Part shown: positions 6,696 to 16,706 of the stretch, piece by piece
How positions within the stretch are numbered: position 1 is the stretch's first letter
Layout: every line of letters starts with the position of its first letter
Origin: Christiangramia sp. OXR-203
GTDB lineage: Bacteria; Bacteroidota; Bacteroidia; Flavobacteriales; Flavobacteriaceae
Assembly (NCBI RefSeq): GCF_034372165.1
Contig: NZ_CP139698.1
Location: 2,108,001-2,172,000 of the forward strand
Reading direction: 5' to 3'
Length of the DNA: 64,000 bases
Made by a program: the position numbers and the translations under genes
Notes under the pieces: model-generated
Databases searched by the model: none
The model's input: only the letters and a program-made list of their open reading frames with translations
Told to the model about the DNA's origin: nothing

Positions 6696-8909
6696 CTACA
6701 CTAACTTATCAAGTGTGATGGGCAATTCTCTCACTCGTTTACCGGTAGCGTTATAGATCGCATTGCAAATTGCAGAGGCAACTCCTACAATACCAATTTC
6801 ACCAAGACCTTTGGCTCCCAGCGGATTCACAATTTCATCATGCTCCGGCACAAAGATCACTTCAAGATCCTGAATATCTGCTTGTACTGCTACATGATAT
6901 TCAGCAAGGTTCGCATTCATGATTCGGCCATTACGACTATCCATCATTCCTTCTTCCTCAAGCGCCATACTTATTCCCCAGGTAATTCCACCCAGAATCT
7001 GACTTTCAGCAGTCTTAGGATTAAGTATTTTACCTCCTGCTATAGCACTCACAACTCTAGGAACCGTGATCATTTTAGTATCCTTATCTACATGAACTTC
7101 TACCATAACACAGGAATGTGAATAGCATGAATATTTACTACGATCATCTGCAGGTTGAGAATTAAAGCTTGTTTCCACAGATTTTTGTCCGGAAGCAGCT
7201 AATATTTCAGAATAACTAAGTCTGGTAGATTTTACACTCAGATGTCTATTGCTGAACTCGGCATCTTCGAACATTGCACCCTTCAACTCTTCTAGAAAAC
7301 TCTGTTGAGCGTATCCAAATATTTTCTTCTGAAGTGCATGACACACAAGTTTTACTGCTGAACCTACTGAAGATGCTGTCCAGGATCCTCCTTCAATTGG
7401 AGCTTTCGGCAAACTAGAGTCTCCAAGTTGAAATTCTACATCTTCCAATGGAATACCTACAATTTCCGCAGCTATCTGGGACATGATCGTATATGTTCCA
7501 GTACCAATATCTGCCGTTCCACTACTAACCGTTAGTTTTCCTTCAGAAGTTAAAATTGCTTTCGCCGAAGATTCCTGCTGTAAAGCTTCCCAGACTCCGG
7601 TGGCCATTCCATAACCTACAAGATTATTACCATCATGCATGCTTCCAGGCTTTGCATTTCTATTATCCCAGCCAAAACTTTCTGATGCCTTGAGAAAAGC
7701 AGCTCTTAATTCTTTGCTCGAATACGGCTTACCTTCATTTTGATCAATATCAGCATAGTTTATTAAACGGAACTCCAGTGGATCTACCCCAGCTTCAATT
7801 GCTAGTTCGTCTATAGCGCATTCCAGCGCATACATTCCTGTAGCTCCTCCGGGTGCTCGCATATCCATAGGCGTATAAACATCTAAAGGCACGAGTTGAT
7901 AATCCAGTTTAACGTTATCACACTGGTACATCATTCCAGACCAGTCCACAACGGTTTCGTTGAACATTTCGAACCTTGATGTTTCTCCAAATGCCTCATG
8001 ATTAATTGATTTCAATTTACCAGATTCATCAGATGATAGTTTTAATCTCTGTAAACAGGCAGGCCTGTGTCCAAAAGTGAACATTTGAGTTCTGGTCATT
8101 ACAACCTTCACTGGCAAATTGAGGACTTTTGAAGCCATTGCAGCACAGAATAACTGGTATTGTGGTCTCAAACCAGACCCGAATCCCCCACCTACGAAAG
8201 GAGAAAGTACCCTGACCTTTTCTTTTTCCAGATTGAAGATCCCAGCAATATATTGCTGACTACTTCCAACTCCCTGTATTTTATCATAAATGGTAAAGCC
8301 CTGCTCCCCTTCATTCCAGATCGCTACGGTCGCAAAGGTTTCCATAGGATTTTGATAATGTCGAGGCAAATAATATTCTACATCTACCTTATGTTTTGAA
8401 GAGTCGTAAGCTTCATCGGCATCACCCCTTGGCTCTGGTGGTTCAGGAACGCCCTCTCTGGTTGCATTTTGAAGATTAGCCTTAAGATCAACCTCGCAAC
8501 CCTCCTCTTTTTTATAATCTATTTTAACCAGTTCGGCGGCATAAGCGGCAGTTTCAAAAGTATCTGCAATGATTAGCGCAACCGGCTGTCCATTATACAG
8601 AATATCCTCATTATAAAACGGTCTGAAAGGATTACCGGGAGGAGCCAGAGGATCTGTATAATCTGAATTTATTTTAACTTCCTCCGGGATATTTTCATGG
8701 GTAAATACCTGTCGAACTCCTGGTACTTTCAAAGCTTCCTTATCATTAATAGCAACAATTTTACCTCTGGAAATCGTACTATTGATAATATATCCATGTA
8801 CTAAATGCTCAGGATTGAATTCAGCGCTATATACAGCATTACCTGTTACTTTCTTTATCCCATCTACCCTTCTGGTAGGTTTCCCTATATATTTTGTCTC
8901 TGCTATCAT
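6696..8909 (-). CDS. Aldehyde/xanthine oxidoreductase, molybdopterin-binding large subunit
   Basis: The 737-residue protein is the MoCo subunit of a xanthine-oxidase-family hydroxylase, of the PaoC/YagR type (E. coli PaoC is 732 aa). It begins with the a/b hammerhead domain (to about 130), followed by the MoCo-binding part with GGGFGSGL (about 240). Near the C-terminus GAKGLGEIG holds the catalytic glutamate. It probably oxidises aldehydes or N-heterocycles; the substrate cannot be read from the sequence. It is the last gene of a three-gene operon, 1 bp after the FAD subunit. No signal peptide is seen. Confidence 0.92.
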   Translation of the reverse strand: MIAETKYIGKPTRRVDGIKKVTGNAVYSAEFNPEHLVHGYIINSTISRGKIVAINDKEALKVPGVRQVFTHENIPEEVKINSDYTDPLAPPGNPFRPFYNEDILYNGQPVALIIADTFETAAYAAELVKIDYKKEEGCEVDLKANLQNATREGVPEPPEPRGDADEAYDSSKHKVDVEYYLPRHYQNPMETFATVAIWNEGEQGFTIYDKIQGVGSSQQYIAGIFNLEKEKVRVLSPFVGGGFGSGLRPQYQLFCAAMASKVLNLPVKVVMTRTQMFTFGHRPACLQRLKLSSDESGKLKSINHEAFGETSRFEMFNETVVDWSGMMYQCDNVKLDYQLVPLDVYTPMDMRAPGGATGMYALECAIDELAIEAGVDPLEFRLINYADIDQNEGKPYSSKELRAAFLKASESFGWDNRNAKPGSMHDGNNLVGYGMATGVWEALQQESSAKAILTSEGKLTVSSGTADIGTGTYTIMSQIAAEIVGIPLEDVEFQLGDSSLPKAPIEGGSWTASSVGSAVKLVCHALQKKIFGYAQQSFLEELKGAMFEDAEFSNRHLSVKSTRLSYSEILAASGQKSVETSFNSQPADDRSKYSCYSHSCVMVEVHVDKDTKMITVPRVVSAIAGGKILNPKTAESQILGGITWGISMALEEEGMMDSRNGRIMNANLAEYHVAVQADIQDLEVIFVPEHDEIVNPLGAKGLGEIGIVGVASAICNAIYNATGKRVRELPITLDKLV

Positions 8910-8910
8910 G

Positions 8911-9897
8911 CTATTTGTTCATTGCTTCTGTTAATGCTCTAACAATAGATTTTCTTACCAGTGGAATTTTAAAATCATTATCACCGTATCCTTTAGCTCC
9001 TTCAGTAAGTTTATTCGCTAATTGCTCGAAATTCTCCGTATTTGCTCCTTTTCCAAAAAACTCTTTTTCTACGGAAGGTTTTCTCCAGGGTTTGTGTGCA
9101 ACTCCACCCAAAGCAACTCTAACATCTTTGATAGTGGTATTTTCTAATTCAATTGCAGCAGCTACTGAAACTAAGGCGAAAGCATAAGAAGGCCTGTCTC
9201 TGACTTTTAAATAATGATAGTTCTTCTCAAAACCCTTTTCAGGAAGTTCGATTCCAGTAATGACCTCTCCCGGTTCTAAATTGGTTTCTATATGTGGGGT
9301 GTCACCAGGAAGTTTATGGAAGTCAGTTACGGCAATTGTTCTATCACCCTCAGATCCACTAACATGAACTGTCGCATCCAGGGCCGCAAGCGCTACCGCC
9401 ATATCTGAAGGATGAGTCGCGATACAATGCTCGCTTTCTCCAAGAATTGCATGTAAACGGTTAAATCCTTCTAATGCGGAACATCCACTTCCAGGCTCTC
9501 TCTTGTTACAGGGGGTTGAAGTATCATAAAAATAAAAGCACCTAGTTCGCTGCAATAGATTCCCGCCATTGGTCGCCATATTCCGTAACTGCGCTGAAGC
9601 AGCGGAAAGCATAGCCTCAGAAAGTAGCGGATATCGCTTTTCTACTTTCTCGTGATAAGCTGTATCGGCATTGGTCTTGGTCGCTCCCAATATTAAACCT
9701 CCAGAATCTGAGTTTTCGATTTTGGAAAGATCCAGGTGGTTTATATCAATTAAATGCTCAGGATTCTCAACCCGATATTTCATCAGGTCCAGCAAATTAG
9801 TTCCTCCACCAATAAATCTGCTACTCTCTTTTTCAGAACCTATTTGTTCGATCGCGTTTTCCACGCTTTCTGCCCTTTTATAAGAAATATTATTCAT
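8911..9897 (-). CDS. Aldehyde/xanthine oxidoreductase, FAD-binding subunit
   Basis: The 328-residue FAD-binding subunit has the flavin-binding IGGGTNLLDLMK (about 30-41) and MATNGGNLLQRTRC (about 107-120). It contains a Cys-rich insertion (RCFYFYD, TPCNKREPGSGCSALEG, EHCIATHPSD; about 119-165) that closely matches the loop binding an extra [4Fe-4S] cluster in E. coli PaoB, a feature lacking in ordinary xanthine oxidase FAD domains. It passes electrons between the 2Fe-2S subunit and FAD. The gene lies 3 bp after the iron-sulphur subunit and 1 bp before the MoCo subunit, so the three are certainly co-translated. Confidence 0.92.
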   Translation of the reverse strand: MNNISYKRAESVENAIEQIGSEKESSRFIGGGTNLLDLMKYRVENPEHLIDINHLDLSKIENSDSGGLILGATKTNADTAYHEKVEKRYPLLSEAMLSAASAQLRNMATNGGNLLQRTRCFYFYDTSTPCNKREPGSGCSALEGFNRLHAILGESEHCIATHPSDMAVALAALDATVHVSGSEGDRTIAVTDFHKLPGDTPHIETNLEPGEVITGIELPEKGFEKNYHYLKVRDRPSYAFALVSVAAAIELENTTIKDVRVALGGVAHKPWRKPSVEKEFFGKGANTENFEQLANKLTEGAKGYGDNDFKIPLVRKSIVRALTEAMNK

Positions 9898-9900
9898 AGT

Positions 9901-10413
9901 CTAATTGCTGTTTTTGGATAAAGCTTCGGTATTTCTGTCTTTTAATTCTTCCACCACTTTATAAATGTTGGCGTAAGCTCCACAGCGACAAATATTTCCA
10001 CTCATGAGATCTCGTAATTCCGCAGGATCACTTCCTTTATTCATATTCAGCAGTCCAATGGTAGAGCATATCTGCCCGGGTGTGCAATAGCCACATTGGA
10101 ACGCATCATGTTTGATGAATGCTTCCTGCACAGGGTGCAATTCATCTCCACTGCCTAATCCTTCCACCGTAACAATTTCTTTTCCTGTTTGCATTGCGGC
10201 AAGGGTCAGGCAAGAATTAATATGTTTTCCGTCTATTAGCACTGTGCAGGCTCCACACTGTCCATGATCACAGCCTTTCTTAGTTCCTGTAAGCTGCAAA
10301 TGTTCCCGCAAGGCATCAACAAGAGTTGTCCATGCAGAAATTTTCATACTAACATCTCGCCCATTAATATTCAATACCAATTCTACGGTATCAGGATGTT
10401 GTTTAATTTCCAT
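9901..10413 (-). CDS. Aldehyde/xanthine oxidoreductase, 2Fe-2S subunit
   Basis: The 170-residue protein has a plant-type [2Fe-2S] site (Cys48, 53, 56, 68 in GCDHGQCGAC) and an all-helical second [2Fe-2S] domain (Cys107, 110, 142, 144 in CGYCTPGQ and CRCG). It is the first gene of the operon. E. coli PaoA carries a Tat signal, but this protein starts directly with MEIKQHPD and the fold, so the enzyme is probably cytoplasmic (inference). No XdhC/PaoD-type molybdenum cofactor chaperone gene is present next to it. Confidence 0.93.
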   Translation of the reverse strand: MEIKQHPDTVELVLNINGRDVSMKISAWTTLVDALREHLQLTGTKKGCDHGQCGACTVLIDGKHINSCLTLAAMQTGKEIVTVEGLGSGDELHPVQEAFIKHDAFQCGYCTPGQICSTIGLLNMNKGSDPAELRDLMSGNICRCGAYANIYKVVEELKDRNTEALSKNSN

Positions 10414-10703
10414 TTTATATGGTTTTGGTTGGTAATTGGTTTCTAATAAATACTAGAATACCTTTTAAAGCTAAAGAATAATTTGGACAGAAATATTTAT
10501 ATCACTCATCTTAATATTTTTTTATGATTTTTGTTTAGTCAATAAAATAGTTCTAAGTCATTAGTATTATGAATATTACATCGACCCTTCAAGTGTTTCT
10601 CATCGAAGTCAAATTAAAAAAAGACGATTCAATTTCTAATTGTTATAGTTGTTGTAAAATCAAATCTCATATCCAATTTTGAGTTTTATTTGCTTAAAAA
10701 ATC
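10414..10703. other. Divergent intergenic region, oxidoreductase operon / terC
   Basis: AT-rich 290-bp region holding the promoters of both flanking units. I could not identify an unambiguous TAnnTTTG box for either direction, and I see no hairpin or riboswitch-like motif. Confidence 0.35.
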
Positions 10704-11696
10704 GTGATAATAAACGCATCTAATTTTGCCGGATACATCAAGCCTGTAGCAGCTGCTTCCGAAGATTTCATGGTAGATCCATGGGTATGGATAGCCTTTT
10801 CAGCCTTTATCATCCTTCTTCTCATCGTAGACCTAAAACTGGTGATGAGAAAGCCACACAAGATAAAAACTAAGGAAGCTGCGTGGTATAGCGCCGGCTG
10901 GATAAGCCTGGGGCTTCTATTTACAGCTGTGATCTATTGGTGGCAGGGTTCTCTCGCCGCAGGAGAATATCTCGCTGGGTATTTGATCGAGAAATCACTG
11001 TCCATGGATAATGTCTTCCTATGGGCAGTATTATTTAACTATTTCAAAGTGCCAAAGGAATTTCAGCATAAAGTTTTGTTCTGGGGGATTTTCGGCGCCC
11101 TTGTTCTAAGAGTCATTTTTATTTTCGGCGGAATTGCCCTGATCGAAAATGTACATTGGATCATATATGTATTCGGCGCATTTTTGCTGTATACCGCTTA
11201 TAAGATCTTTAAAAGCGATATTTCTGAAGCCAATCCTGATAACAATAGGATTTTCAAATGGGTACGAAAAGTGATTCCTCAAACTGAAGGTTATAGGGAA
11301 GACAACTTTTTTGTAATAGAAAACGGTAAGAAGATTGCCACTCCTCTATTAACCGTTTTGATCATCATAGAACTAACCGATGTGATCTTTGCGGTAGATT
11401 CTATCCCGGCAATATTAGCGGTAAGCCGGAATGAATTTATTATTATAAGCTCAAATGCATTTGCCATTCTGGGTCTGCGTGCTTTGTATTTTTTACTGGC
11501 AGATATGAAAGACAGGTTTATTTATTTGAATGAGGGTCTGGGAATTATACTGGCTTTCGTAGGAATAAAGTTCCTGGTAAGTGATCTTTACGAAATACCA
11601 ATCTGGATATCTCTTTGTTTTATAGCTTTAATTTTAATAGGTTCGATATTATTATCTCTACGACAAACTTCGACGACCGAATTAGATAAAACTTAG
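10704..11696 (+). CDS. TerC/Alx family integral membrane protein
   Basis: This is a 330-residue membrane protein of the TerC family with about nine hydrophobic segments. The conserved acidic intramembrane motifs are visible: IVDLKLV near the start, KSLSMDNVFLW (about 97-107) and ELTDVIFAVDSIPA (about 225-238). Family members have been linked to tellurite resistance and, for Alx/TerC, to manganese efflux; which applies here is unknown. The listed start is a GTG; an ATG at 10770 (giving MVDPWVWI) just before the first membrane helix is an equally good or better start. The aldo/keto reductase gene follows after 4 bp. Confidence 0.9.
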   Translation: MIINASNFAGYIKPVAAASEDFMVDPWVWIAFSAFIILLLIVDLKLVMRKPHKIKTKEAAWYSAGWISLGLLFTAVIYWWQGSLAAGEYLAGYLIEKSLSMDNVFLWAVLFNYFKVPKEFQHKVLFWGIFGALVLRVIFIFGGIALIENVHWIIYVFGAFLLYTAYKIFKSDISEANPDNNRIFKWVRKVIPQTEGYREDNFFVIENGKKIATPLLTVLIIIELTDVIFAVDSIPAILAVSRNEFIIISSNAFAILGLRALYFLLADMKDRFIYLNEGLGIILAFVGIKFLVSDLYEIPIWISLCFIALILIGSILLSLRQTSTTELDKT

Positions 11697-11700
11697 ATTT

Positions 11701-12654
11701 ATGAAAAGACAAAAATTAGGAAATACAGAATTATATACTCCTCCTATCATTTTCGGCGGAAATGTATTCGGGTGGACGATCGATGAAAAAGAATCTTTCA
11801 GAATGATGGATCAACTGCTGGATATGGGATTTGACTTTATTGATTCTGCAGATGTTTACTCCAGATGGGCTGAAGGTAACTTTGGTGGTGAATCTGAAAG
11901 TATTATTGGAAAATACATGAAGTCCAGAGGTAACCGACATAAATTGACCATTACCACCAAAGTAGGCTCCAGTATGCAACAAGGTGGCGATAAGGATATT
12001 TCCAAAACACATATTCTTAATGCGGTAGAAGATAGCCTGCGAAGATTACAAACAGATCATATCGACCTTTATTTCACCCATTGGGATGATAATAAAACAC
12101 CTGTAGAAGAAACCCTTGGTGCCTATCAGAAATTAATTGAGCAGGGAAAGGTGAGATATATTGGAGCTTCAAATTTGAGTCCTGAAAGATTACAGGAGTC
12201 TTTAGACGCTTCAAAAAATGATGATTTACCAAAGTATCAGGTTTTCCAGCCGGAATATAGTTTGATGCAGCGACGCAAGTTCGAAGGGAAAATTCAGAAA
12301 ATCTGCCAGGAAAATAATCTTGGAGTCACCTCCTATTTCAGCTTAGCCAGCGGATTCCTCTCCGGAAAATATCAAAGTATCGAAGACATAAAAGGAAGTG
12401 ATCGTGAACAGTTCCTTGGAGATTATTTTGACGATCGTGGTAAAAAAGTACTCAACGCACTTAAAGATATATCGGACCATCACAATATTTACCAGGCAGG
12501 AATTGCTTTAAGATGGATCATGCAACGCCCGGGAATTACCGCTCCAATTGCAAGTGCAACAATAGCTGAGCATCTAAAGAGTTTCGAAGAAGCTGTCAAC
12601 ATGGAACTTACCAAAGAAGAAATGGAAAATTTAAATGCAGCAAGCAACCATTAA
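11701..12654 (+). CDS. Aldo/keto reductase
   Basis: The 317-residue (b/a)8 NADPH-dependent oxidoreductase has the catalytic tetrad as Asp48, Tyr53, Lys87 and His127 (in IDSADVY, TTKVGS and FTHWDD). The cofactor-binding end reads ITAPIASAT near the C-terminus. It resembles the YajO/Tas branch of general stress aldo/keto reductases; its substrate is unknown. It begins 4 bp after terC and is probably co-transcribed. Its stop lies 1 bp from the stop of the convergent hisS gene, leaving no room for a conventional terminator. Confidence 0.92.
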   Translation: MKRQKLGNTELYTPPIIFGGNVFGWTIDEKESFRMMDQLLDMGFDFIDSADVYSRWAEGNFGGESESIIGKYMKSRGNRHKLTITTKVGSSMQQGGDKDISKTHILNAVEDSLRRLQTDHIDLYFTHWDDNKTPVEETLGAYQKLIEQGKVRYIGASNLSPERLQESLDASKNDDLPKYQVFQPEYSLMQRRKFEGKIQKICQENNLGVTSYFSLASGFLSGKYQSIEDIKGSDREQFLGDYFDDRGKKVLNALKDISDHHNIYQAGIALRWIMQRPGITAPIASATIAEHLKSFEEAVNMELTKEEMENLNAASNH

Positions 12655-12655
12655 G

Positions 12656-14026
12656 TTACGAAAGCTTCGAGATAAGATCTTTTAGACGAAGTGTATCCTG
12701 CTCACCTGATTTCATATGCTTTAGAGTGAAGGTTTGCTGCTCAATTTCCTCTTCGCCTGCAAGTATGACAAATGGAATATCTCGTTTATCGGCATATTTC
12801 ATTTGTTTACCCATTTTGGAACTGTCCGGATAAAGTTCAGCAGTAATTCCGGAGTTCCTTAAAGATCGGATGGACTTCATCGCATATAAAGATTCCTTAT
12901 CTCCAAAATTTATAAAAAGCACTTTGGTATTCTCCCGTACGGCTTCAGGAAACAGATCCAATTCTTCAAGGACAAGATATATTCTATCCAAACCAAACGA
13001 AATTCCTATTCCGCTCATATTCTTCAAACCAAAAATTCCGGTAAGATCGTCATATCTTCCTCCTCCACCAATGCTTCCCATCTTAACTTTTTTGGGAGCA
13101 GCAACTTCAAAAATAGCTCCGGTGTAGTAATTGAGTCCGCGTGCCAGAGTCACATCAAGGTCGAGAGTAGCGGTTTTCAAAGGCATTTCAGCTACAGCAT
13201 TCTGTATGAATTGTAATTCTTCGATACCTTTCAATCCTGTTTCTGAACTTTTCAGAATAGATTGTAAACCTGAGATCTTTTCGGCAAAAGAACCCTTGAG
13301 ATCAAAAATTGGCGATATTTTTTCAATAGCCTTTTCAGAAATACCTTTTTCAAGCATTTCTTTCCGAACACCAGCTTCACCAATCTTATCAAGTTTATCC
13401 AGCGCTACAGTAAAATCTATAAGCCGATCCTGTTCTCCAATTACTTCAGCAAAACCGGATAAGATCTTTCTATTATTGATCTTAATTACAACATCTTCCA
13501 GACCTAATTGAGTAAATACTGCATCATACAATTGTATGAATTCCACTTCCTGCCATAGACTATCGCTTCCCACTACATCTGCATCACATTGGAAAAACTC
13601 TCTAAACCTCCCTTTTTGAGGACGATCTGCTCTCCAAACTGGTTGTATCTGGTAACGTTTGAAAGGGAACTCGATCTCATTTTGATGTTGAACCACGTAC
13701 CTGGCAAAAGGAACCGTAAGATCATATCTTAATGCTTTCTCGCTAATAGAAGAAGTTAATGTTGTACTATCCTTGAATTCCAGAGCTTTCGCATCAGCTT
13801 TTTTAAGATAATCACCTGAATTAAGAATTTTAAAAATCAGGCGATCTCCTTCTTCACCATATTTCCCCATTAGGGTCGAAGAGTTCTCAAAACTTGGAGT
13901 TTCGATAGGTTGAAAACCAAAACTTTTAAATTGAGTTTTGATAATATCGAAAATGTAGTTTCTTTTTGCTACTTCTTCCGGAGAAAAATCTCTGGTACCT
14001 TTTGGAATTGACGGTTTTTGTGCCAT
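12656..14026 (-). CDS. hisS: Histidine--tRNA ligase
   Basis: The 456-residue class II synthetase has motif 1 around [10 protein letters not shown] and IETPSFE, motif 2 as [16 protein letters not shown] (about 131-146), the HisRS-specific [10 protein letters not shown] and the [12 protein letters not shown] loop that binds histidine, motif 3 as [10 protein letters not shown], and a C-terminal anticodon-binding domain. It charges tRNA-His with histidine in the cytoplasm. It is monocistronic on the minus strand. Length is typical of Bacteroidota HisRS, slightly longer than the E. coli enzyme. Confidence 0.97.
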   Translation of the reverse strand: MAQKPSIPKGTRDFSPEEVAKRNYIFDIIKTQFKSFGFQPIETPSFENSSTLMGKYGEEGDRLIFKILNSGDYLKKADAKALEFKDSTTLTSSISEKALRYDLTVPFARYVVQHQNEIEFPFKRYQIQPVWRADRPQKGRFREFFQCDADVVGSDSLWQEVEFIQLYDAVFTQLGLEDVVIKINNRKILSGFAEVIGEQDRLIDFTVALDKLDKIGEAGVRKEMLEKGISEKAIEKISPIFDLKGSFAEKISGLQSILKSSETGLKGIEELQFIQNAVAEMPLKTATLDLDVTLARGLNYYTGAIFEVAAPKKVKMGSIGGGGRYDDLTGIFGLKNMSGIGISFGLDRIYLVLEELDLFPEAVRENTKVLFINFGDKESLYAMKSIRSLRNSGITAELYPDSSKMGKQMKYADKRDIPFVILAGEEEIEQQTFTLKHMKSGEQDTLRLKDLISKLS

Positions 14027-14161
14027 ATAGTTCTAAGCTGAAATATGATTTTTAAAGGACTGCAAATATCTTAATTTTTGAGTGAACCCAAACAAATTTG
14101 ATATTTTAAGTAACAATCCTATCATTTTATAGTCTAATCGTTAAGATCGAAAAGTTAGCCC

Positions 14162-15397
14162 ATGTTTTCACTCCTGCGGGAAAATATTAGAATTGCTCTA
14201 AGTTCCATAAGAAATCAGTCACTAAGAACTGTATTAACCGTTCTCATCATCGCTATTGGTATCACAGCATTAGTTGGAATCCTTAGTGCTGTAGCAGCAC
14301 TGGAAAATACTATAAGTCAGGATTTTGCTTCAATGGGCGCGAATACTTTTAACCTGCAACGTTACGAGTTCAGAGAGAGAATAAGCAATGAGGACCGGAA
14401 GGTAAATCCAACAATCAGCTATAGAGAAGTGACAGAGTTTAAGGAGAAATTTCAATTTCCTTTTACTGAAACTGCTATATCATTTACGGGAACGGGATCT
14501 GCAGAAATTAAATATCAGAATGAAAAAACAGATCCGGATATTTCAGTTCTCGGGGTAAATGAATATTATTTAGAGAACTCCGGACTGGAAGTTGAAGAAG
14601 GAAGAGAGTTTAATATTTTCGATATTAACAATAATAATAATGTTGCGGTGATTGGTGCCGACTATAAAGACGGCATTTTTAATGGAATGGATCCCGTTAA
14701 TAAAACAATTAGTATTCGCGGGGCGAAATTCAAAGTGATTGGAATTCTGGAAAGTAAAGGAAGTACCTTCGGAAACAATCAGGATCTAAGAGTTTTTATC
14801 CCTATTCAGCATGCTCGCTCGATCTTTTCTCAGCCAAATATCAATTACAGCCTGAGCGTAAAGGTGGACGATAAGGAAATGCTGGAATCAGCAATGGATG
14901 AAGCTATTATCACCTTCAGAAATATTAGAGGATTAAACCCAAAAGAAGACAACAATTTTGGAATAGAAAGAAGCGATGATCTTATTAATCGTATTCTTCA
15001 AATCACTGGCGCTTTAAATATCGCCGCCTGGATCATTTCGATCATTACCATATTTGGATCTTCCATCGCCTTGATGAATATCATGCTGGTAAGTGTTACC
15101 GAGAGAACACGGGAAATTGGAGTTAGAAAAGCCCTAGGCGCCAAGAAAAACACTATTGCAATGCAGTTCTTCCTGGAAACCTTAGTAATTGGTCAGCTTG
15201 GTGGACTACTAGGTATATTACTCGGAATTCTTATTGGCTGGGGTGTATCGTCTTCCCTGGATTTCGATTTCACCACACCATGGAAAGCCATGTTATGGGC
15301 TACCGGGATTACTATATTCGTAGCTATACTCGCAGGCAGTTACCCTGCTGCTAAAGCTGCAAAACAGGATCCTATAGAATCACTTAGATACGAATAG
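14162..15397 (+). CDS. MacB/FtsX-type ABC transporter permease
   Basis: The 411-residue protein has one N-terminal transmembrane helix (about 22-44), a periplasmic MacB-type core domain (about 50-240) and three C-terminal helices (about 285-310, 335-362, 378-400) ending in PAAKAAKQDPIESLRYE. VSVTERTREIGVRKALGA is the FtsX-family coupling loop. Such permeases pair with a LolD/MacB-like ATPase in mechanotransmission or efflux; no ATPase gene is adjacent here, so its partner must lie elsewhere. Confidence 0.9.
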   Translation: MFSLLRENIRIALSSIRNQSLRTVLTVLIIAIGITALVGILSAVAALENTISQDFASMGANTFNLQRYEFRERISNEDRKVNPTISYREVTEFKEKFQFPFTETAISFTGTGSAEIKYQNEKTDPDISVLGVNEYYLENSGLEVEEGREFNIFDINNNNNVAVIGADYKDGIFNGMDPVNKTISIRGAKFKVIGILESKGSTFGNNQDLRVFIPIQHARSIFSQPNINYSLSVKVDDKEMLESAMDEAIITFRNIRGLNPKEDNNFGIERSDDLINRILQITGALNIAAWIISIITIFGSSIALMNIMLVSVTERTREIGVRKALGAKKNTIAMQFFLETLVIGQLGGLLGILLGILIGWGVSSSLDFDFTTPWKAMLWATGITIFVAILAGSYPAAKAAKQDPIESLRYE

Positions 15398-15399
15398 TT

Positions 15400-15879
15400 C
15401 TAAGCATCTTTGTCTACAATATTCTTAAAATAAGCGTATAGTTCACCTTTTGTAATATTTGCTCCCTGTTTAATCAAAGCGAAAATATCCTTGTTTCTGT
15501 CCTCACTAAGAACTTTTGAAGAGGTATAGATATTAACCATCTCATTCATAAGGTTAGTTTGTAACCATTGATAACCTTCCCGGGTTGTAATATCTACAGA
15601 TTCATTTTCTACCTTAATCGCGATAAGATTGATGGATACTTCAGAAATATAAAAAAGGAAAACCTGATTTGGTGAAAAATGCTCCAGATATTCAACCTTA
15701 TTCAGGACTCCTTCCCATACGAGATCGCTAAACAGATCCATTTCATCTTCCGCAACCTTTGGCTGTTCTTTTTTGATCTTATCCCATTCCTCACCGGTGA
15801 TAGACTGAGTTGCCAGGAAATTAATGAATTCCTGATGCATCTCTTCAAATTGTTCTTTTGTTAATCGAGCGTATTTCAT
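15400..15879 (-). CDS. Conserved Bacteroidota protein of unknown function (DUF6495-like)
   Basis: This is a soluble, acidic 159-residue protein starting MKYARLTKEQFEEMHQEF, with a predicted helical N-terminus and a mixed middle. It has no signal peptide or membrane segment and no catalytic motif that I recognise. The opening matches what I recall for the DUF6495 family, which is restricted to Bacteroidota, but I cannot verify that. It lies downstream of the rpsF-rpsR-rplI operon on the same strand, separated from it by a terminator hairpin. Its stop is 2 bp from that of the convergent permease gene. Confidence 0.75.
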   Translation of the reverse strand: MKYARLTKEQFEEMHQEFINFLATQSITGEEWDKIKKEQPKVAEDEMDLFSDLVWEGVLNKVEYLEHFSPNQVFLFYISEVSINLIAIKVENESVDITTREGYQWLQTNLMNEMVNIYTSSKVLSEDRNKDIFALIKQGANITKGELYAYFKNIVDKDA

Positions 15880-15894
15880 TTTTGTAAAAATAAG

Positions 15895-15925
15895 AAAAGC
15901 CCACTCATAAATGAGCGGGCTTTTT
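15895..15925 (-). terminator. Terminator of the rpsF-rpsR-rplI operon
   Basis: GCCCACTCAT and ATGAGCGGGC form a stem with one mismatch, flanked by AAAA and TTTTT, 18 bases past the rplI stop. It also separates the operon from the downstream unknown gene. Confidence 0.8.
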
Positions 15926-15942
15926 GCTATAAAATTATAATA

Positions 15943-16392
15943 TTAAGCTTCCCCTACAACGTCAAAACTTAGGTTTGAAACTACTTCACGATGAAAACGC
16001 AAAGTTGCCTCGTATTGTCCTAAACGCTTGATGTTTCCACCTGCGATGTTAATATATTTTTTCTCAATTTCTACACCTTCTTTAGCAAGAGCATCAGCTA
16101 GATCACCATTAGTGATAGAACCAAACAACTTGTCACCAGCACCTGCTTTAGCAGTCATCTTGATCTCAATATTGTTAAGTTTCTCAGCCTGTTTCTTAGC
16201 TTCGTCAATGTGCTTTTGTTCTTTATAGGCACGCTGCTTTAAAGTTTCAGATAAAACTTTTCTTGCAGAAGGAGTTGCCAGTTCAGCGTATCCATGAGGT
16301 ATAAGATAATTTCTCCCGTAACCGTTTTTAACAGCCACAACATCATCTTTAAAACCTAGATTGTCTACGTCTTTTTTAAGTATTACATCCAT
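15943..16392 (-). CDS. rplI: 50S ribosomal protein L9
   Basis: The 149-residue protein has the L9 N-terminal rRNA-binding domain with the signature GYGRNYLIPHGYA (about 24-36), the long connecting helix (about 40-75, ERxKHIDEAKKQAEKL-like) and a C-terminal domain. It binds 23S rRNA domain V and limits ribosomal slippage. It is the third gene of the rpsF-rpsR-rplI operon, 12 bp after rpsR; the order is the conserved bacterial one without priB. Confidence 0.97.
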   Translation of the reverse strand: MDVILKKDVDNLGFKDDVVAVKNGYGRNYLIPHGYAELATPSARKVLSETLKQRAYKEQKHIDEAKKQAEKLNNIEIKMTAKAGAGDKLFGSITNGDLADALAKEGVEIEKKYINIAGGNIKRLGQYEATLRFHREVVSNLSFDVVGEA

Positions 16393-16404
16393 AACTGCCT
16401 CTTT

Positions 16405-16704
16405 TTATTTTAATAAATCACCTACGTAAGGCATTAGTGCTAAGTGACGAGCACGCTTTACCGCAGTAGCCACTTTTCTCTGAAACTTCAAAGAAGTACC
16501 TGTTAAACGACGAGGTAACAATTTACCCTGCTCGTTTACAAACCCCATAAGAAAATCTGGATCTTTGTAATCAACGTACTTAATACCAGATCTTTTGAAT
16601 CTACAGTATTTTTTCGCTTTGGTAGTTTCTATATTAAGAGGAGTTAGATACCTGATCTCTCCGTCTTTTTTTCCTTTTGCTTGTTGTTCAATAGATGTTG
16701 CCAT
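16405..16704 (-). CDS. rpsR: 30S ribosomal protein S18
   Basis: The 99-residue protein carries the S18 core: [35 protein letters not shown] and [18 protein letters not shown]. It has a short group-specific N-terminal extension ([20 protein letters not shown]). S18 binds with S6 to the central domain of 16S rRNA. It lies 2 bp after rpsF and 12 bp before rplI, so the three are one transcript. Confidence 0.97.
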   Translation of the reverse strand: MATSIEQQAKGKKDGEIRYLTPLNIETTKAKKYCRFKRSGIKYVDYKDPDFLMGFVNEQGKLLPRRLTGTSLKFQRKVATAVKRARHLALMPYVGDLLK

Positions 16705-16706
16705 GA

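Noticed and set aside
13131-13511. Plus-strand open frame inside hisS
   Set aside because: Shadow of the well-supported hisS coding strand, with no recognisable protein features.
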